From positions 71,018,150 to 71,082,149 of the forward strand of contig CP154954.1 in NCBI GenBank assembly GCA_039621445.1: a DNA stretch of 64,000 bases. The letters run 5' to 3'. The notes beneath the pieces were generated by a model, which was given only the letters and a program-made list of their open reading frames with translations, ran no database searches and was not told the origin of the DNA. The stretch comes from Euglena gracilis (Eukaryota; Euglenida; Euglenophyceae; Euglenales). Position numbers and translations under genes: made by a program. Positions 10,291 through 22,402 of this stretch are shown in pieces; positions within the stretch are counted from its first letter, which is position 1, and each line of letters opens with the position of its first letter.

Positions 10291-11300
10291 GGGAGGTAGC
10301 TGCCCCCACCAAGGGCTGTATGGAAAGGACAGGTGGTGGCCCCTCTCCTCTTCCCATTTCTTACAGAGCAAGTCTTTGTCAACTCTCATATAAACACACA
10401 CTAAAAAAACCATTCCCAAAAAGATGCAAAATTTGTGCCTCGTACAATTTTCACCAGTTTCCAGGCCATTGAATCAGCAAACCTGAGCTTCAGCCTCCAA
10501 TTCCATTGCCTTTGCAGGCTGAAGGTCCCCAGCAGACCGCCAGGAAACAAACCCCCTTGTTGAAATCCATGAATGCAAGCTATGCAATGAGACTCCGTCT
10601 CATTCCTCCGCCCCACCGGAATAACTATTATTCCACACAATGCAGCAAGGATCAAAACCAGGGGCAGAGGACTGTATCATTGGGGGGAGGTGCAGGAGGA
10701 CGAAAATTTCGATGGTTTTGACTCCGCTTATGAGAAAAAAAATCCGAACGTAAAACATTTTTCATGTGTTTGTTCAGAAAGCTTGGAATGTAATTACAAA
10801 ACATTGTTGCCAAAAAAGCACTCTTCCTGAAAAGGTGAGGGATTTGGTGTGAGTTTAAAAAAAAATAAGAAACTACACAGATGGGGAAATGCCGGTGAGT
10901 TTTAGCTTTTTTGGTTTCAAGCTTGTGTGAAAACTGGGTATTCCTGCATCTGTGAAACGGGCAACTTTTAACCCATTCAAGTCCCCGAAAGCCTTTTGGG
11001 AAGCCAAGTTGGCAGGGATGGAGGGGGAGGTCACCTCCCTATGAGGACATGTTGGCGAATATGGGCCGAAAGGCCAACTTCCGGGGGGCAGGACCCCCCC
11101 CCCAAACAAAGTGAACAGTACCCATGTAAGTGTCCCACACAAAGGGAATTCCATAAAAGCGGGCACCCCCCCCCCCAAACGGAAACTTTACACCGGAACC
11201 AATTTCCGTCAGTGCGCGGTCCCGGAGGGTCCGAGGCCACAGTCCAACAACGCACCGTGCACCCGGGGAACGGGAGGGGAGGTTCAGCTGGACGGAGGGG
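10290..11300. other. Intron or intergenic sequence, no clear exon
   Basis: The exon that should link the helix at 11.4 kb to the exon at 9946-10083 was not found here. If one gene spans both, an exon starting in phase 0 and ending in phase 1 is missing from this model. Confidence 0.4.
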
Positions 11301-11309
11301 CACGACTCA

Positions 11310-11408
11310 TTGGCTGGCCTGGCCCATCTCGGCAATGAACTTGCCGAGGGTCTGAGCCACCCGCAGCTGCTTCACCATCGTGAACAGGGCGTCGCTAAAT
11401 GGTTTCAG
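11310..11408 (-). CDS. Helical exon (linker-like), 3' end uncertain
   Basis: After a CAGCCTCAG acceptor the minus strand reads LKPFSDALFTMVKQLRVAQT then LGKFIAEMGQASQ and a TGA. The pattern resembles the helix that precedes the catalytic part in many receptor-type cyclases. It joins in phase 0 to the exon at 11748-11829. Either the protein ends here or splicing occurs at the ATG|GTGAAG donor (exon 11376-11408). Confidence 0.45.
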
Positions 11409-11747
11409 CTGAGGCTGGGCAATTTTGGGCTGGTGGGAAAAAGGTACCCTGGTTCCAGACCAGACCAAGTTGCTAAAAAAAAAAAACTGCAAATGACAAA
11501 AATCCAATTTTTGTCCACAAAAGATTTGACGTGGGGAACCCATCTTTTCATCCATTTTTGGACGTGTTTAGGCCTCAATACGCAAAAATACACTACCACC
11601 CAGCTGCCCTTCAGGCAGCTGGAAAATAAATGAAAGTAGTCGATGGGGTGGGAGAGAGAACTGGAAAAACGTCGCTGGCGGGAAAGGCTGCTAGCGGGCT
11701 AGACCCCCCCCCTCAGGGGTTGGGGTGCCCTCTGGCTCAAGCGACAC

Positions 11748-11829
11748 CCGGACCGTGGCGTGGTTCTGCACCGCCATGTGGGAGAACACCGCCGTGATGA
11801 GCTGGCTGATGGCGCCCTGCCGCCAGGCG
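11748..11829 (-). CDS. Helical exon upstream of the linker
   Basis: Minus-strand 82-bp exon with acceptor CCCGACAG and donor CGG|GTGTCG. It encodes AWRQGAISQLITAVFSHMAV then QNHATVR, high in third-position GC. It splices in frame to 11408. The function cannot be read from this alone; a sensor or helical bundle upstream of a cyclase is possible. Confidence 0.5.
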
Positions 11830-11844
11830 CTGTCGGGCGGGGGG

Positions 11845-12190
11845 GGGGGCATCCTGTGCTGGGCCCCGGCTGGGCCTGAGCTGGGCCAGGCGGGGCTGAA
11901 ATGAGACAATTTTCCAAAAAAAAAATGCCCAGCAAAACACTGTTTGAAAAAATGAGCATCTGATAACCACCCAAAAAAAAAGCGCAAAACACCCCGAAAA
12001 CACCATTTTTGGCCATTTTTGAACACTTTTTCCCAAAAAAAATTCGGCGTTTCGGGGGGGGGGGGGGGCTGGCTAGCAGGGCTAGCAGCACCCCCTCCGG
12101 GAGGGGGGGGGGGTGCTGTTCGGCTGGGCTGGGCGAAAATTGGGGCTGGCTGCTGCAGCCCCGATTCGGGGGTCTGCAAAACCTTAAAGA
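11845..12190 (+). mobile_element. GCTAGC-type element, copy 1
   Basis: Shares with 17105-17660, in the same order and orientation: GTGCTGGGCCCCGGCT, GACAATT-CC-AAAAAA, TTTTTGGCCATTTTT-AACACTTTTT, GGCTGGCTAGCAG, a G run, GCTGGGCTGGG and a GTC-TGCAAAAC-TT-AA(A/G)G end. Non-coding and rich in short inverted words. Confidence 0.6.
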
Positions 12191-12284
12191 AATGCATGAT
12201 ACCTGCACATGCACAAAAATACACACCTACATGCACACACAAAATCACGCACAACCACACCTGCAGACACCTTAAAATGCCCAA

Positions 12285-12395
12285 CTAACAGTATTCTGAT
12301 TTTCCCGCAACCCCCGCCTAGCCCGAGTTACGACCATTTTTAACCAATTTTGGCCATTTTTCCAAAATTTCATATTGAGCCTCGAGGGGTCCTAA
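12285..12395 (+). repeat. Single unit of the about 208-bp satellite
   Basis: TGATTTTCCCGCAACCCCCG, then CCTAGCCCGAGTTACGACC, matches the units at 39600-40070, so the satellite is also dispersed as single copies. Confidence 0.6.
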
Positions 12396-12662
12396 AATAC
12401 TCAACCGGCGCACCTCCCAACACTGCACACGATTTCGCACACTACATGGACCGTGGAAGCCACAAAAAAGTGCAAGATACAAACTACATTCAGGAAAAAA
12501 AAGCATTATCTACGACTATTACATATTTTTGTTGTAATACTATTATGCAATTCATAGAGTATTGCTGTTCAATAAAATTCAAAAAAAAGATGGATAATAG
12601 CAACTGAACAAGGTGTTGGTGCAATTCCATGGTATCCTGGCTGAGCCTGGCTGAGCCACCAC

Positions 12663-12754
12663 AAACATGATGATCATCTCCTCGCCGACAACCACGCGGG
12701 TGGTGACGCCCTCCACCCCGGCGATGTAGTGCATCCCATAGACCCACCGCAGAC
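12663..12754 (-). CDS. Exon encoding LRWVYGMHYIAGVEG...
   Basis: Minus-strand 92-bp exon (acceptor GGAG, donor TTT|GTGGTG). It encodes LRWVYGMHYIAGVEGVTTR followed by VVVGEEMIIMF. The alternating hydrophobic strands before a turn could belong to an extracellular sensor fold such as Cache, but I do not recognise it firmly. It is the highest-coordinate member of the left exon group; its end phase does not match 11829 directly, so an exon may be missing. Confidence 0.45.
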
Positions 12755-13079
12755 CTCCATGTGGCCATGTGGGCCCATTCTGGCTGGACTAAACTGGTTA
12801 TCTGGGCGGGAGGTCCAGCACACACGTGGATGGGTAGAGGGAAAAAAAAGAGGAAGGAGGACAAGATGTTCAAGTGGTAAGCCATTCCAGGTCATCAAAT
12901 CCCGTCCCAATAATTTGAACCAAATATATATTTCTGCCCATTTTGAGCAAAACAGAATCTCACCATTATAACATGGAAGATGAAATATTCAGTTTTCTTT
13001 GTTTTCTGGCCGTGTGCTCAAATTGTGTGGACCTGAAACTTTCACGATTACCCATCATATCCCACGGTAAACGGACATG

Positions 13080-13775
13080 TCAACAAGTGCAGAGGTGGGT
13101 GACAAGTCCCCATCAGGACAGGTCAGCGAGTGCCGGCCCAGAGGACAGTTTCTCTGGAGGCCTGGGTGAGAGGCAAAGAAGTGGCATGATATGACCCCTC
13201 CGGCTGATGCAAAAACCCCTGCTGTTTTTTGCACATGTGCGATCCGAAGCTGAAGAATGTAAACGATTTTCATCAACTCAGGAAATCTGCTGTTTTAAAC
13301 AAAAAAAATGTGACATTTCTCAAAAAATTAACAGGTGACAGGTCAGTGGGAAAGGGTAGGTGTCTCCCCAGGGAAATGTGGATTGTCAGGTCAGTGAAGA
13401 CAGAGGTAGGCCCCCTTTAGTGATATTGTCAGCAGAAACGGAGGTTGGTGACACTTTCCTGCGGGGGGGGGGGGGTCCGGGTCAGAGGGGAAGGGGTGAA
13501 CCTTTCGAGCCCCCACCGCCCAAGAAAACCAAAAATGCGTTTTTCCCCACATTTTTGGTGATGATTTGAAGAATGAGTTCAACTCATTTTTTCACCTTCA
13601 AAAAAAAACCATTTTCCGTTAGAAAACAGTAAACTTGTCTGTCACCAAAAATTTTGTTTGGTGGCAGGTCAGCCAATACAGGTTGGTCACAGGTCCCAAT
13701 GAGGACAGGTCAATGAACACAGGGATTCGGCGACATTTCCCCACGGACGACAGTTTCCAGGAGCTTTTTTTTCAG
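13080..13775 (+). repeat. GGACAGGTCAGTGA dispersed repeat cluster
   Basis: Recurrent words GAGGACAGGTCA, GGACAGTTTC, GTCAGTGGGAAAGG and GGGGTCCGGGTC, the same family as 2690 and 9380. No exon seen. Confidence 0.55.
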
Positions 13776-13891
13776 GTATAAACATGGATTATTTGTGACT
13801 GATGCTGAAAACCTCAACTTCTTCCGCTCGGGCCTGCATTTGCTTTTGAGCATCACTAAAGAAGACGGTGGGGGAGGCCTGGGTGCCGAAC

Positions 13892-13927
13892 TGTAGTGGA
13901 AGGCGGCAATGCCTCCGGTGAGGATGA
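13892..13927 (-). CDS. Tentative membrane-segment exon
   Basis: The minus strand reads VTAVVVAVILTGGIAAFHY across the intron-exon edge. If the GTCGCAG acceptor is used, only ILTGGIAAFHY is coded. Hydrophobic, near similar exons at 14.4, 15.7 and 18.8 kb. Weak, as the phase does not match the preceding candidate. Confidence 0.25.
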
Positions 13928-14343
13928 CTGCGACCACCACAGCAGTGACCGACGGCGGGGGAAGGCTTCGCGGGTGGGTCAAGGTTAAGACTAATGGGGT
14001 CCCCCCGACCACCGATGCCAGCGCGGGGCAGACCTGGGGGGGGGAGGCATCGAAAAAACCCTCAACAGTGTCATCAATCTTGGAAGTTGTTCCGCCGCAG
14101 TCTGGGGTTTGGGGCTAAAAGCGTTCAGTTTTGCCTCAGAAAAAAACAACAACGCGAAACTCCATTTCCCATCTTTCGCCTGGGACCGAGACCTTCTGGC
14201 GAGACACCCCCCCCCCAGGGGGGGCGCAGTCTCAGACCAAGCCGTCCACCCACCCACCCCTCCCCTGGTACGTTTCTTGAATTAGGAAACCCAACAGACA
14301 GACCAGACAGGAGATGAAGCCGAACCCCAAACCCCTGCGGCAC

Positions 14344-14416
14344 CAGCAAGAAAGACAGGATGGCCACCACGCACACAGCACCGCCAAGAGCAATGGCGGC
14401 AGAAGTGATGTTGCTG
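14344..14416 (-). CDS. Transmembrane-segment exon
   Basis: Minus-strand 73-bp exon encoding SNITSAAIALGGAVCVVA then ILSFLL, a typical membrane helix preceded by a possible N-glycosylation site (NIT). Acceptor GTGAGAG, donor CTG|GTGCCG. Confidence 0.4.
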
Positions 14417-14972
14417 CTCTCACGACGCCGATGAGATGTGCTAGCATCGCTTTGCCACCACACCACAGTACTCAAAACCCACACCCATCGATCTCCCGAA
14501 ATGGTTCGACGGGGTTCGACTGACGACCAAACGGCCAGTCACGTCCCACGAGGGTAGACTTGCCTGAGAGCTGTCCCACACTGAGAAAGCATGCCGAAAG
14601 CTCCGTCGGGGGGGGGGGGGCAGGCACAAAGAACGCCCCAAAGTGCAATGATTGGGGGAGAGGTGTGGAGGCATCATCCTCTGGTCAGTGGTCAGGAACG
14701 ACCAGAAGTTGAGCTCTATGGCAAGCGCAAGCAGCCTTCAGAGATAGGGTTTTGAGACATCAGCAACCGACAAACCGACTTGCAAAAAAAAAAACCGGGC
14801 ACAAAATGCGGAAAGTAAAAAAACTTATAAAAATTGAAGTAAACCGTACAGATGTGGAAACGCACAGGGAGATTGAATTTGAAAAAAACAACAGGACAAC
14901 CCCGAGGCAACCCCCGATGAGGGTCTCAGAGTGCAGTGGAGCAGGGGGGGGGAATAATTGATATCGGAGGCC

Positions 14973-15041
14973 TTCGGAAAAATTGCGGAAAAATTGCGGA
15001 AAAATTGCGGAAATTGCGGAAAAATTGCGGAAAAATTGATA
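14973..15041 (-). repeat. 12-bp AATTGCGGAAAA repeat, first site
   Basis: Tandem units of AATTGCGGAAAA, with one shorter unit, bracketed by TTGATATCGG at both sides. A second site with the same orientation is at 15343-15382. Confidence 0.85.
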
Positions 15042-15342
15042 TCGGGTATACACATTTCTGCTTGGGGGGACTTAGAAAATTTTCAATTGTGAGGTTCAGA
15101 ACACCGCAACACCCACGTCGATGCAGGCGAGCACAAATCAAAACGCTTGATGTTCTTTGCACAGGTGGGACGCACCCAATCCTGTGACCAGTAGTGCACC
15201 TGTGAGAAAAATTGGTAAACTGGGGGGGGGGAACAACAAAACACAATAGCACACCTGTTGATCCATTTGAAGAATGGCTTGAACTCATTGCATCTTCCAT
15301 CTTCGGTGGTGGAGAAAAAATTCTTCAAAAAAAAGAAGAAAA

Positions 15343-15382
15343 ATTGCGGAAAAATTGCGGAAATTGCGGAAAAATTGCGGAA
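15343..15382 (-). repeat. 12-bp AATTGCGGAAAA repeat, second site
   Basis: Four units matching 14973-15041, 300 bp away. Confidence 0.85.
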
Positions 15383-15503
15383 TGCCCATCACCGCAGTGC
15401 AACGACCACGACGGTGCACAAACCGCAAACAGCGGGGCCAGCGCTTGGCCAGAGGTGATTTGCGCCCCGTGCAGGCCATGGATGCTCCACATGCCGACGT
15501 GGT

Positions 15504-15622
15504 CAGGCTTCTTTTGAAGACCCCCGGTGCCCGCCCAGCCTGGCACGGGACCCCCTTGGGGGTGGTCCAGCACGGGACCCCCTCCCTGAGGGGGTCTTGT
15601 GAGTGAAGAAAAAAAAGCCTGG
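15504..15622. mobile_element. Short CAGGCTTCTTTT TIR element
   Basis: About 119 bp with CAGGCTTCTTTTGAAGACCC at one end and the complementary arm AAAAAAAAGCCTG at the other, and internal GGCACGGGACCCCC words. The smallest member of the family at 18968, 24959, 31609 and 48315. Confidence 0.65.
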
Positions 15623-15639
15623 ACATGGTGGCAACCCGC

Positions 15640-15715
15640 CGCTGCCACCACCATCAGCACCACCGCCAGGAGCAGCTTGAGGAAGGGCACGCGGGAGAGG
15701 ACGGGGCAGCCTCCG
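15640..15715 (-). CDS. Tentative membrane-segment exon
   Basis: The minus strand reads LSRVPFLKLLLAVVLMVVAA, then AG, with GC-rich codons. It looks like a membrane helix or signal anchor. Splice borders are not settled. Confidence 0.3.
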
Positions 15716-15779
15716 CCTCATCGACTGTCGATCTGACCGGGTCTTGGCCAAGGAGGTATTCAGGGTGGTGCGTGAAAGC

Positions 15780-16620
15780 GTGACGGTGGGGGGTCAGGCG
15801 TCCTGTAAACCTCGAAAAAAAAAATCCGTTTTAGGCCATTTTGGGCGGGCCATCATGGCCGACAGGTGGGAGTCCATGTGACCATATTTTTGATTGTTTT
15901 TGGACCCCAAGCTTCATCGGAGGTGCATGTATCGTTGAAAATCCTTTAGAAAAAATAACATGCATCTGGACATGCGATGAAAACATCAACAGAATGTTTT
16001 AAATCCTGGAAGAAAAAACGAGCACACTCAAATTGGACGGTGAAGATTTTGCATGTTGAAATATTGGACAGCAGATTTTTTGGAAGAAATGCAGGGAACT
16101 TGAATAAATTGAAACATTTTCAATAGCAAAAAAAATACAGAATTCCAAGCTGGTTTCCTGCCGATGTTCATTCCAGCACTATATATGGTCATTTTGAGCA
16201 ATGTCCAAAGCTTGAAAATATTTAAAGAGAAGAAAGAATCATTTGGAAGGGAAAAAAGGAGGCAAAAACACGTAGATGTGATGTTTGTCTGTATTCATAT
16301 GATAATTTATCAATCTTCCTGCTCTGCTCCATCGTTCTAGTTGAGCTCCAGAAGATGACTCTGATAGAAAATGGCACACCACATCATTGAGCCAATGTCT
16401 TTACCCTTATCCTGTGACATCAAATCGGGGGGACAAATACCTGGAAGATGTTGCCTAGAAACAGCATGCACTGCCCATGTGCAGTTTCCATCAAAATTGC
16501 CCATGTGCAGACTTCGTCATTCCACATGGTCCAGACCTAGATTTGTGAATGTGCGAATGTGTGTGCGCCTGCGCACCAAGTTTTTAATTGTGAAAAAAAA
16601 ATGCTGGCCCCCATCTGTGC
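15780..16620. other. Low-complexity intron sequence, no gene seen
   Basis: Moderately AT-rich sequence without supported exons on either strand. Confidence 0.4.
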
Positions 16621-16625
16621 TTCCT

Positions 16626-17042
16626 AACAAGCTATTACTTAAGGACCCCGGGGGTCCACTGGGTACCATTTTGCTGGACACTGGAAAAAATGGACTAACT
16701 GGACCGCCCTCCCCGTCCCCTGGGGGGGTCCAGGGGTCCCTCCGACTGGAAAAAGATTCCCTCTGGCGCTGCGATGAAGTTTTTAATTCATTTTTGGGCT
16801 GATTTTGTTCCCCAAAAATCCCAAAAATAGCCCAAAATGGGCATTTTGGACAGTTTTGGGGGGTCAACAAATTTTCAGCTCTTCGCACCGGTCATTGGAA
16901 AAAAATATCCACCAGCTGGCCCTGCTGGCAGACAACTCCCTATGGGGAGGGTCCACAGGATTTCCGCTGGCCATATTTGGACTAGCTGCAGTCCACCCCC
17001 CCCCCTCCCCAGGGTACTGTGAACCCTTGAGTGAACCTTTCA
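16626..17042 (-). mobile_element. TTGCTTAAGG TIR element, reverse copy
   Basis: Reverse-orientation relative of the element at 46144-46575. Shared features are a terminal CTTAAGG beside a GACCCC run, GGTACC/GTACCC blocks, ACTGGAAAAA, a central run of AAAATGGCC-type words and a far end whose reverse complement reads CAAGGGTTCACAGTACCC. No coding capacity. Confidence 0.6.
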
Positions 17043-17087
17043 GTAATAGACTGTTCCTAAAGCATTTCGATGGCAGGCCATACATCT

Positions 17088-17662
17088 CTTTAAGGACCCG
17101 GGGGGGGGGGGGGGGGGTGCTGGGCCCCGGCTAGACCGGATCTATTTCCGGGCTGGACGAAATCGGACAATTGCCTAAAAAATGACCAGCAAACCGCAGT
17201 TTCTAAAAATGACCCCCAAAACGCCCCAAACCCCCAAAAGCACGATTTTTGGCCATTTTTAAACACTTTTTTCGCTGATAACGCTTTCGCTGATGCCGCT
17301 GAGTGTTCAACGGCATTGATGGCTGGATAAATTTTTTTTGGCACATTCCAACCAAACATTTTTTACTAAACTCGCGGTGCGGGTCGCTGCCTTCTTCTAG
17401 AAATCAGTCGGCCACATTTTCTCAAAGAAACCAACCTGTGCTAGCCACCTTTTCAGAGTCCAAAAAAAATTGGGGGGGGGAGTGGCCAAATATATTTTCT
17501 CACCACTTCGGGGCTGGACCCTCCAGAAGGAGGCTGGCTAGCAGCCTAGCAGCACGTCAAGGGGGGGGGGGCTGCTGCAGCTGGGCTGGGCCAAGATCGG
17601 GGCTGACCATAGCAGCCCCCCCCCCGGGGGGGTCCTGCAAAACTTTGAAGACATGTGTGGTC
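17088..17662 (+). mobile_element. GCTAGC-type element, copy 2
   Basis: Partner of 11845-12190; see the shared word order there. It starts at TTTAAGGACCCGGGG and ends at TGCAAAACTTTGAAGAC, roughly complementary ends. Confidence 0.6.
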
Positions 17663-17769
17663 CAGGCTCTTCAACATTTTCTTGGTTGGCCCGAGGTGCC
17701 CTGCTTCCCCCACCGCCAAGTTTTGTCGATGTTTTGGAGCCATCCATGTACGCTTTAACTTCGGCGCAC

Positions 17770-17849
17770 CGTCCATTGCGCCGTGACCTTGGGAATGGCC
17801 TTGACGACCATAGCAATGTTTTTTTGCAGTTTCTTTTGCTGTAGCTTCT
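17770..17849 (-). CDS. Lys-rich helical exon
   Basis: Minus-strand 80-bp exon: acceptor TTTTTTGTCCTAG, then KLQQKKLQKNIAMVVKAIPK and VTAQWT, donor ACG|GTGCGC. The good acceptor and amphipathic sequence support coding; the product is unknown. Confidence 0.45.
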
Positions 17850-17874
17850 CTAGGACAAAAAACCTTCTGCCGTG

Positions 17875-18030
17875 AGGCGGAAGGCTGGGGAAAACTGAGC
17901 GCTTTCGCGTGGAAGAGCAGGCCGCGGGACCCCATCTCCGGGCCGAAGTGCTGGTCGATGTCCGGTTCTAACCGGTGCCGCAACACCAGAACAACGTCGA
18001 AGCCCCCCGACAATGCCCACGGGGTCCACG
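17875..18030 (-). CDS. Possible exon, borders unclear
   Basis: The minus strand reads GGFDVVLVLRHRLEPDIDQH, then FGPEMGSRGLLFHAKALSF with GC-rich third positions. Two other frames are also open, and no clear donor/acceptor pair was found. Confidence 0.3.
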
Positions 18031-18286
18031 CAAATGGGGAAGGGAGAATCTTTTTCTGCAGCAAGGCTTATGTTCCTGTTGTTGGGAGTGTCAATGGTGG
18101 GGAAATCGGGTCTGCACAGTGGGAAACAGGCTTGTGCTTTCCGACTGGGGGGCAAATTGGGCACCAACGTTTTCTGACATTGTCCCCTACCCTCAGGTTC
18201 GGCCAACCTCCTTCCCCGTGTTGACTCCTTGGCAGGTTCCTCCTGAGAAATTGTCTGGTTTCCTGTCTGGTTTTGTCTGGTTTCCT

Positions 18287-18519
18287 GATGCCCCTTGTCC
18301 AATGACTGCTATAGGGTGCCTGCCCCTAGCAGGCACCCCGGGGGGGTCCAGGGGGGACCCAGAAAATTTTCATTGAAAATGGCCTTTTCCGGGCCCCCGG
18401 CACCTTCGGCGCTGGGGTAGTCGGGGGGTGCCTGCATGGGCAGGCACCCCCAAAAACCCTACCCCCCCCCCTGGGGGGCACCCCCTCCGTGGGGCAGGCA
18501 CCCGACTGAGCACAAGGCT
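18287..18519 (-). mobile_element. GCTTGTGCTTA (9-bp TSD) family, diverged copy
   Basis: Contains GTGCCTGCCCCTAGCAGGCACC, split here as two palindromic halves, the core TTTTCATTGAAAATGGCC and an end reading CACCCGACTGAGCACAAGG. These match the intact copies at 42859 and 60591. No target duplication is visible, so the ends have decayed. Confidence 0.65.
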
Positions 18520-18708
18520 GGGAAACCGCCCTGTGAAGCAAAAAAAGAGACCAAACCACACGAACACTCCATTGCGCAACGTGAGAACGTGGCCACATTC
18601 AACATTTTTAAACTTGTCAGGGTGGCATCGCATAAATTGACAGGCGCATTGCAAGCCTGGCCTCCAATCACAGTCATGTCTGGGGAAGGAGGGGAAGGGG
18701 GGCCTCGG

Positions 18709-18824
18709 GGGAGGGTGATGGCAGGGGTGCCGAAGAGGACAACGACGACGAGGGAGACCAACGTCAGCCCGACATCGAAACCCCAGCTGGGCCCGGGGTT
18801 GCTCGGCAGCACGGGGAAGCGCAG
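18709..18824 (-). CDS. Transmembrane-segment exon
   Basis: After a CCCACCAG acceptor the minus strand encodes LRFPVLPSNPGPSWGFDVG, then LTLVSLVVVVLFGTPAITLP: a Pro-rich lead-in and one strong membrane helix. The 3' border is not fixed (GTCTCC is one donor). It may belong with the other hydrophobic exons from 24.6 to 13.9 kb. Confidence 0.45.
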
Positions 18825-18967
18825 CTGGTGGGTTGGCCAACAGAAGGCAGCTGGCGATCATTATTTAGTAATATGTCCATTGTCCTTTGAGTAACCTCCC
18901 CTTTCAGTTAACCTGCGACGTCCTTTTTTCCGCTTTCTAGGGTTATGGGAAGTAACAGGGTTAGAGT

Positions 18968-19172
18968 CAGGCTTCTTTTTGAGACCCCCGGGCAACCTGC
19001 CCCGCGCGGGAACCCCCCCCAAAAAAATCTGCCCGGACGTCTGAGGGCATTTCCTAAGCAAAAGTTTGGAACTTCGCACTGAAACTCACACCCAGGCCTC
19101 CGCTCCGGGAACCTCCCCTGCCCAAGGTGGTGCACCCCCCTGGGGAGGTCTTCTGATTTAAAAAGAGGCCTG
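18968..19172. mobile_element. CAGGCTTCTTTTT TIR element
   Basis: CAGGCTTCTTTTTGAGACCC at the left and GGTCTTCTGATTTAAAAAG then AGGCCTGG at the right give an imperfect TIR of about 20 bp. Length 205 bp. Confidence 0.65.
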
Positions 19173-21300
19173 GTTAGGGTTAGCGTTGTGCCAGTCTGAA
19201 GTTATAGCCCTTCTTGAATTAGGGGCCCAATTTAGGCAAATCACCAGCCCCTGTTTCATGTTCACGTTTGGGCAGTTCCTTTGCGGGGCCAAACGTCGTT
19301 TCCCTCTGCTCAACTGCCGCCTTTGGGTTACCTCACATGTGTCAAGGTACGGCAGGGCCACGTGTCAAGAAAGATTTATCCCATCCCTTCAAATAAGCAT
19401 AAAAACCACCCAAAATGGCCGAGACAGGTTCCAGCAGAAGTGACTCTGGCCGAAGGGGGTTGTACGATAACGGAAAGGGGGGAGAGCGTCGTAGGAGAAC
19501 AGAGATAACCCATAGCAATAACAAAGATAGCAAGCACCCATTTTTAACCCAACACGACGCAAGTGTAGGCCAAAAAATAGCCTAAAATTTCCATACACTC
19601 CCACCTGTATCGAATTTCTTGTCAACCTGGGTTCCTCCCTCATCTAACGAGCCCCCCCCCCCCCCCCCCGGCCGCAGACGAACATGAGCGGTAGTTGGAT
19701 ACGGGGGGAGGAGGCAATTGTGTCACACACCGCCTTTGGCCATGGACTCTTTTGAATCTCAGCCTCCTCATGGCTGCTTTTGGGCATCTTCAACAATGTC
19801 AAGCCAGTTTTTGGAACTTACACCAATTTGAGTGTTTTGGGTCGCCATTTTGGGGTTTTATATAACTTTTTTTGCCATTTTTGACATTTTCGCCATTTCA
19901 TTTCGTGGGTTTTTTTCTTTACCGTTTCTTCTGGGCATGTTTTGCACCATTTTTTTTCTTGCAAAAAGCAAATAATTCGATACAATCACTCCCCACACTT
20001 ATGGAACCAAGTTTTTATGCAAAAAGATCGCATTCAACAAAGGGGGTGTTGTTGGTCGAGCCCAGTGGTTGGACAAAGGGGGGGTAATAAAAAAAGGGGG
20101 GGGAGCCAACCCAATTGGGTACAACAAAGCCTGGCTGGAGAAGCTGGAAGGGTCAAAAATGGTGTCGGGAGGGTGGTTGACCACCCGCGCAGGAGGTGGA
20201 GGGGGTTCAGACCCCCGCCCACCATACGCCTCGGCGAAGGACGCATTCCTTCGGCGCCGAAGGGGAAAGAAGGAACTAAACATTGGCTCCCCCGAAACAA
20301 CGGGAAATGGAGGGGGTGAGGGGGGGGGGTCCATCCCCCCAGAACAGGATGGGGGGGGGGAGGGGTTGCAGCCTGCGGACTGATGATTGGTGTTTAGACC
20401 CAGGCTTGTTCTGGATCGTTTTTCCCGAACGTGGATGCCCCCCCGCCAGAAGGGTGGTGTGGGCATCCGGACTGAGCGCCCCCCCCCTCCCAAAGGGGCT
20501 GAATTTTTGGGGTCCTCTTTCTTTTCCCCTTGCCACTACCCCCCAGTCACCACCAATTGGGGTTTCACAGATCCCGTTCACCCTGCCCCCCCCCCCCCCC
20601 GGAGGTCCCCTCCGGCTTTATAAAACCCCTGTTCTCGGTCGCACCGTTATGGTCTGCCTCTGAACGTTCTGTAACATTTCTTTTTGAGAAACTCAGCTTA
20701 TCAAAACCTAAATGGTTTTTTTTGCAATAAGGCCATGATTTCACGAGTCCATCATCTTTAAAAAAAAATGTATTGCAAATGCGTTGCAATAATTTCATAA
20801 TTCAAATTTAACAACAGGGAATTTGATGGTCTTTCGTCGGCATGGAGCGGCACAAGGCACAAGGTGGCAACAAATGGTCGAATGACCAGGAGGGGTTGTG
20901 GTTAACGCATTACACACAAGGAGCGGAAGACGAAAACATAAAAATACACAGAACAGCAGAAATCGAATCACGGAAAGAAAAACGCCAAATGTCCTCCCGA
21001 CCCCCAACCCCCCCCTGTGTCCAATGACCGGTGACCTCTGTCCTCCAACCGGGGGGGGGGGGGGGGCGTTGGACAAGGTTAAAAAATAAAGTGGCCGGTG
21101 CCCGGGACCCCTAAAAAAAAGTTTGATTTTTTCCTTCCCCAGTGTTTGCCCAGCACGAAGCGGCCGACCAAAAAATTTTGAGCCCGAAATCGGCCCAAAA
21201 AAAGGCCAAAATGTCCTTTTTGGCACTTTTTGGGCAGAAATTTATCAAAATAGCCCAAAAATTTCGGCGCAAAGCGCCACAGGGGAGTCATTGGACATGA
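19173..21300. other. Intron-like sequence with G/C runs
   Basis: No supported exon. There are numerous C and G runs of 8-18 bases (for example 19652-19670), and at 21262-21275 the hairpin word CGGCGCAAAGCGCC found in many elements here. Confidence 0.4.
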
Positions 21301-21302
21301 GG

Positions 21303-21304
<2 letters not shown>

Positions 21305-21346
<42 letters not shown>
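21305..21346. repeat. (CA)n microsatellite
   Basis: Twenty-one CA units. Confidence 0.95.
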
Positions 21347-21348
<2 letters not shown>

Positions 21349-21399
21349 TCTTGTGATGTGAACAGCAGGGCAACCCCATCCGACCCCAAAGCTCATTCC

Positions 21400-21482
21400 A
21401 CACATCGACACGAAGTGCAGGGAGAAGATGCTCTGCACGCTGAACTGTAGTGCGGTGAGCACCATCAGCTTTGGCAACACTG
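21400..21482 (-). CDS. Hydrophobic exon candidate
   Basis: The minus strand encodes LPKLMVLTALQFSVQSIFSL, then HFVSMCGMSFG. It looks like a membrane helix; acceptor GCCAAAG or similar, donor unclear. With 21605-21690 and 22524-22623 it suggests a polytopic membrane protein. Confidence 0.4.
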
Positions 21483-21604
21483 TTGGGGGGCGAACGCCTC
21501 CCTTACCCGTTGAAGCATGTCTGCGGGAAAACCCACCACACCCCAGAACTTGACATTTCTCCGTCGCCCCACCCACCAGTTCATCCCCCCCCGTCCCCAC
21601 CAAA

Positions 21605-21690
21605 CTCCCTCCCGACAGCCGGGTTTGGCATGAACTGGACTAATGAACTTGTGAGAAACATAATGGAGGTTCTCTGGAATAAAAACCCTT
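21605..21690 (-). CDS. Hydrophobic exon candidate
   Basis: After TTTTTATTCCAG the minus strand encodes RTSIMFLTSSLVQFMPNPAVG in one frame. 'Lvqf.PNP' next to a hydrophobic stretch is a look sometimes seen in loops of polytopic membrane proteins. Low-GC codons reduce confidence. Confidence 0.3.
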
Positions 21691-21752
21691 CTGGTGCTGG
21701 AGCTACCGCTGGTTCTTCTGAACCAGCATTCACTGGTTTCTTGGTCACATAG

Positions 21753-22402
<650 letters not shown>

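Noticed and set aside
20276-20663. Gly/Pro-rich frames around 20.3-20.6 kb
   Set aside because: Lie across G and C runs; all frames open, no splice signals.
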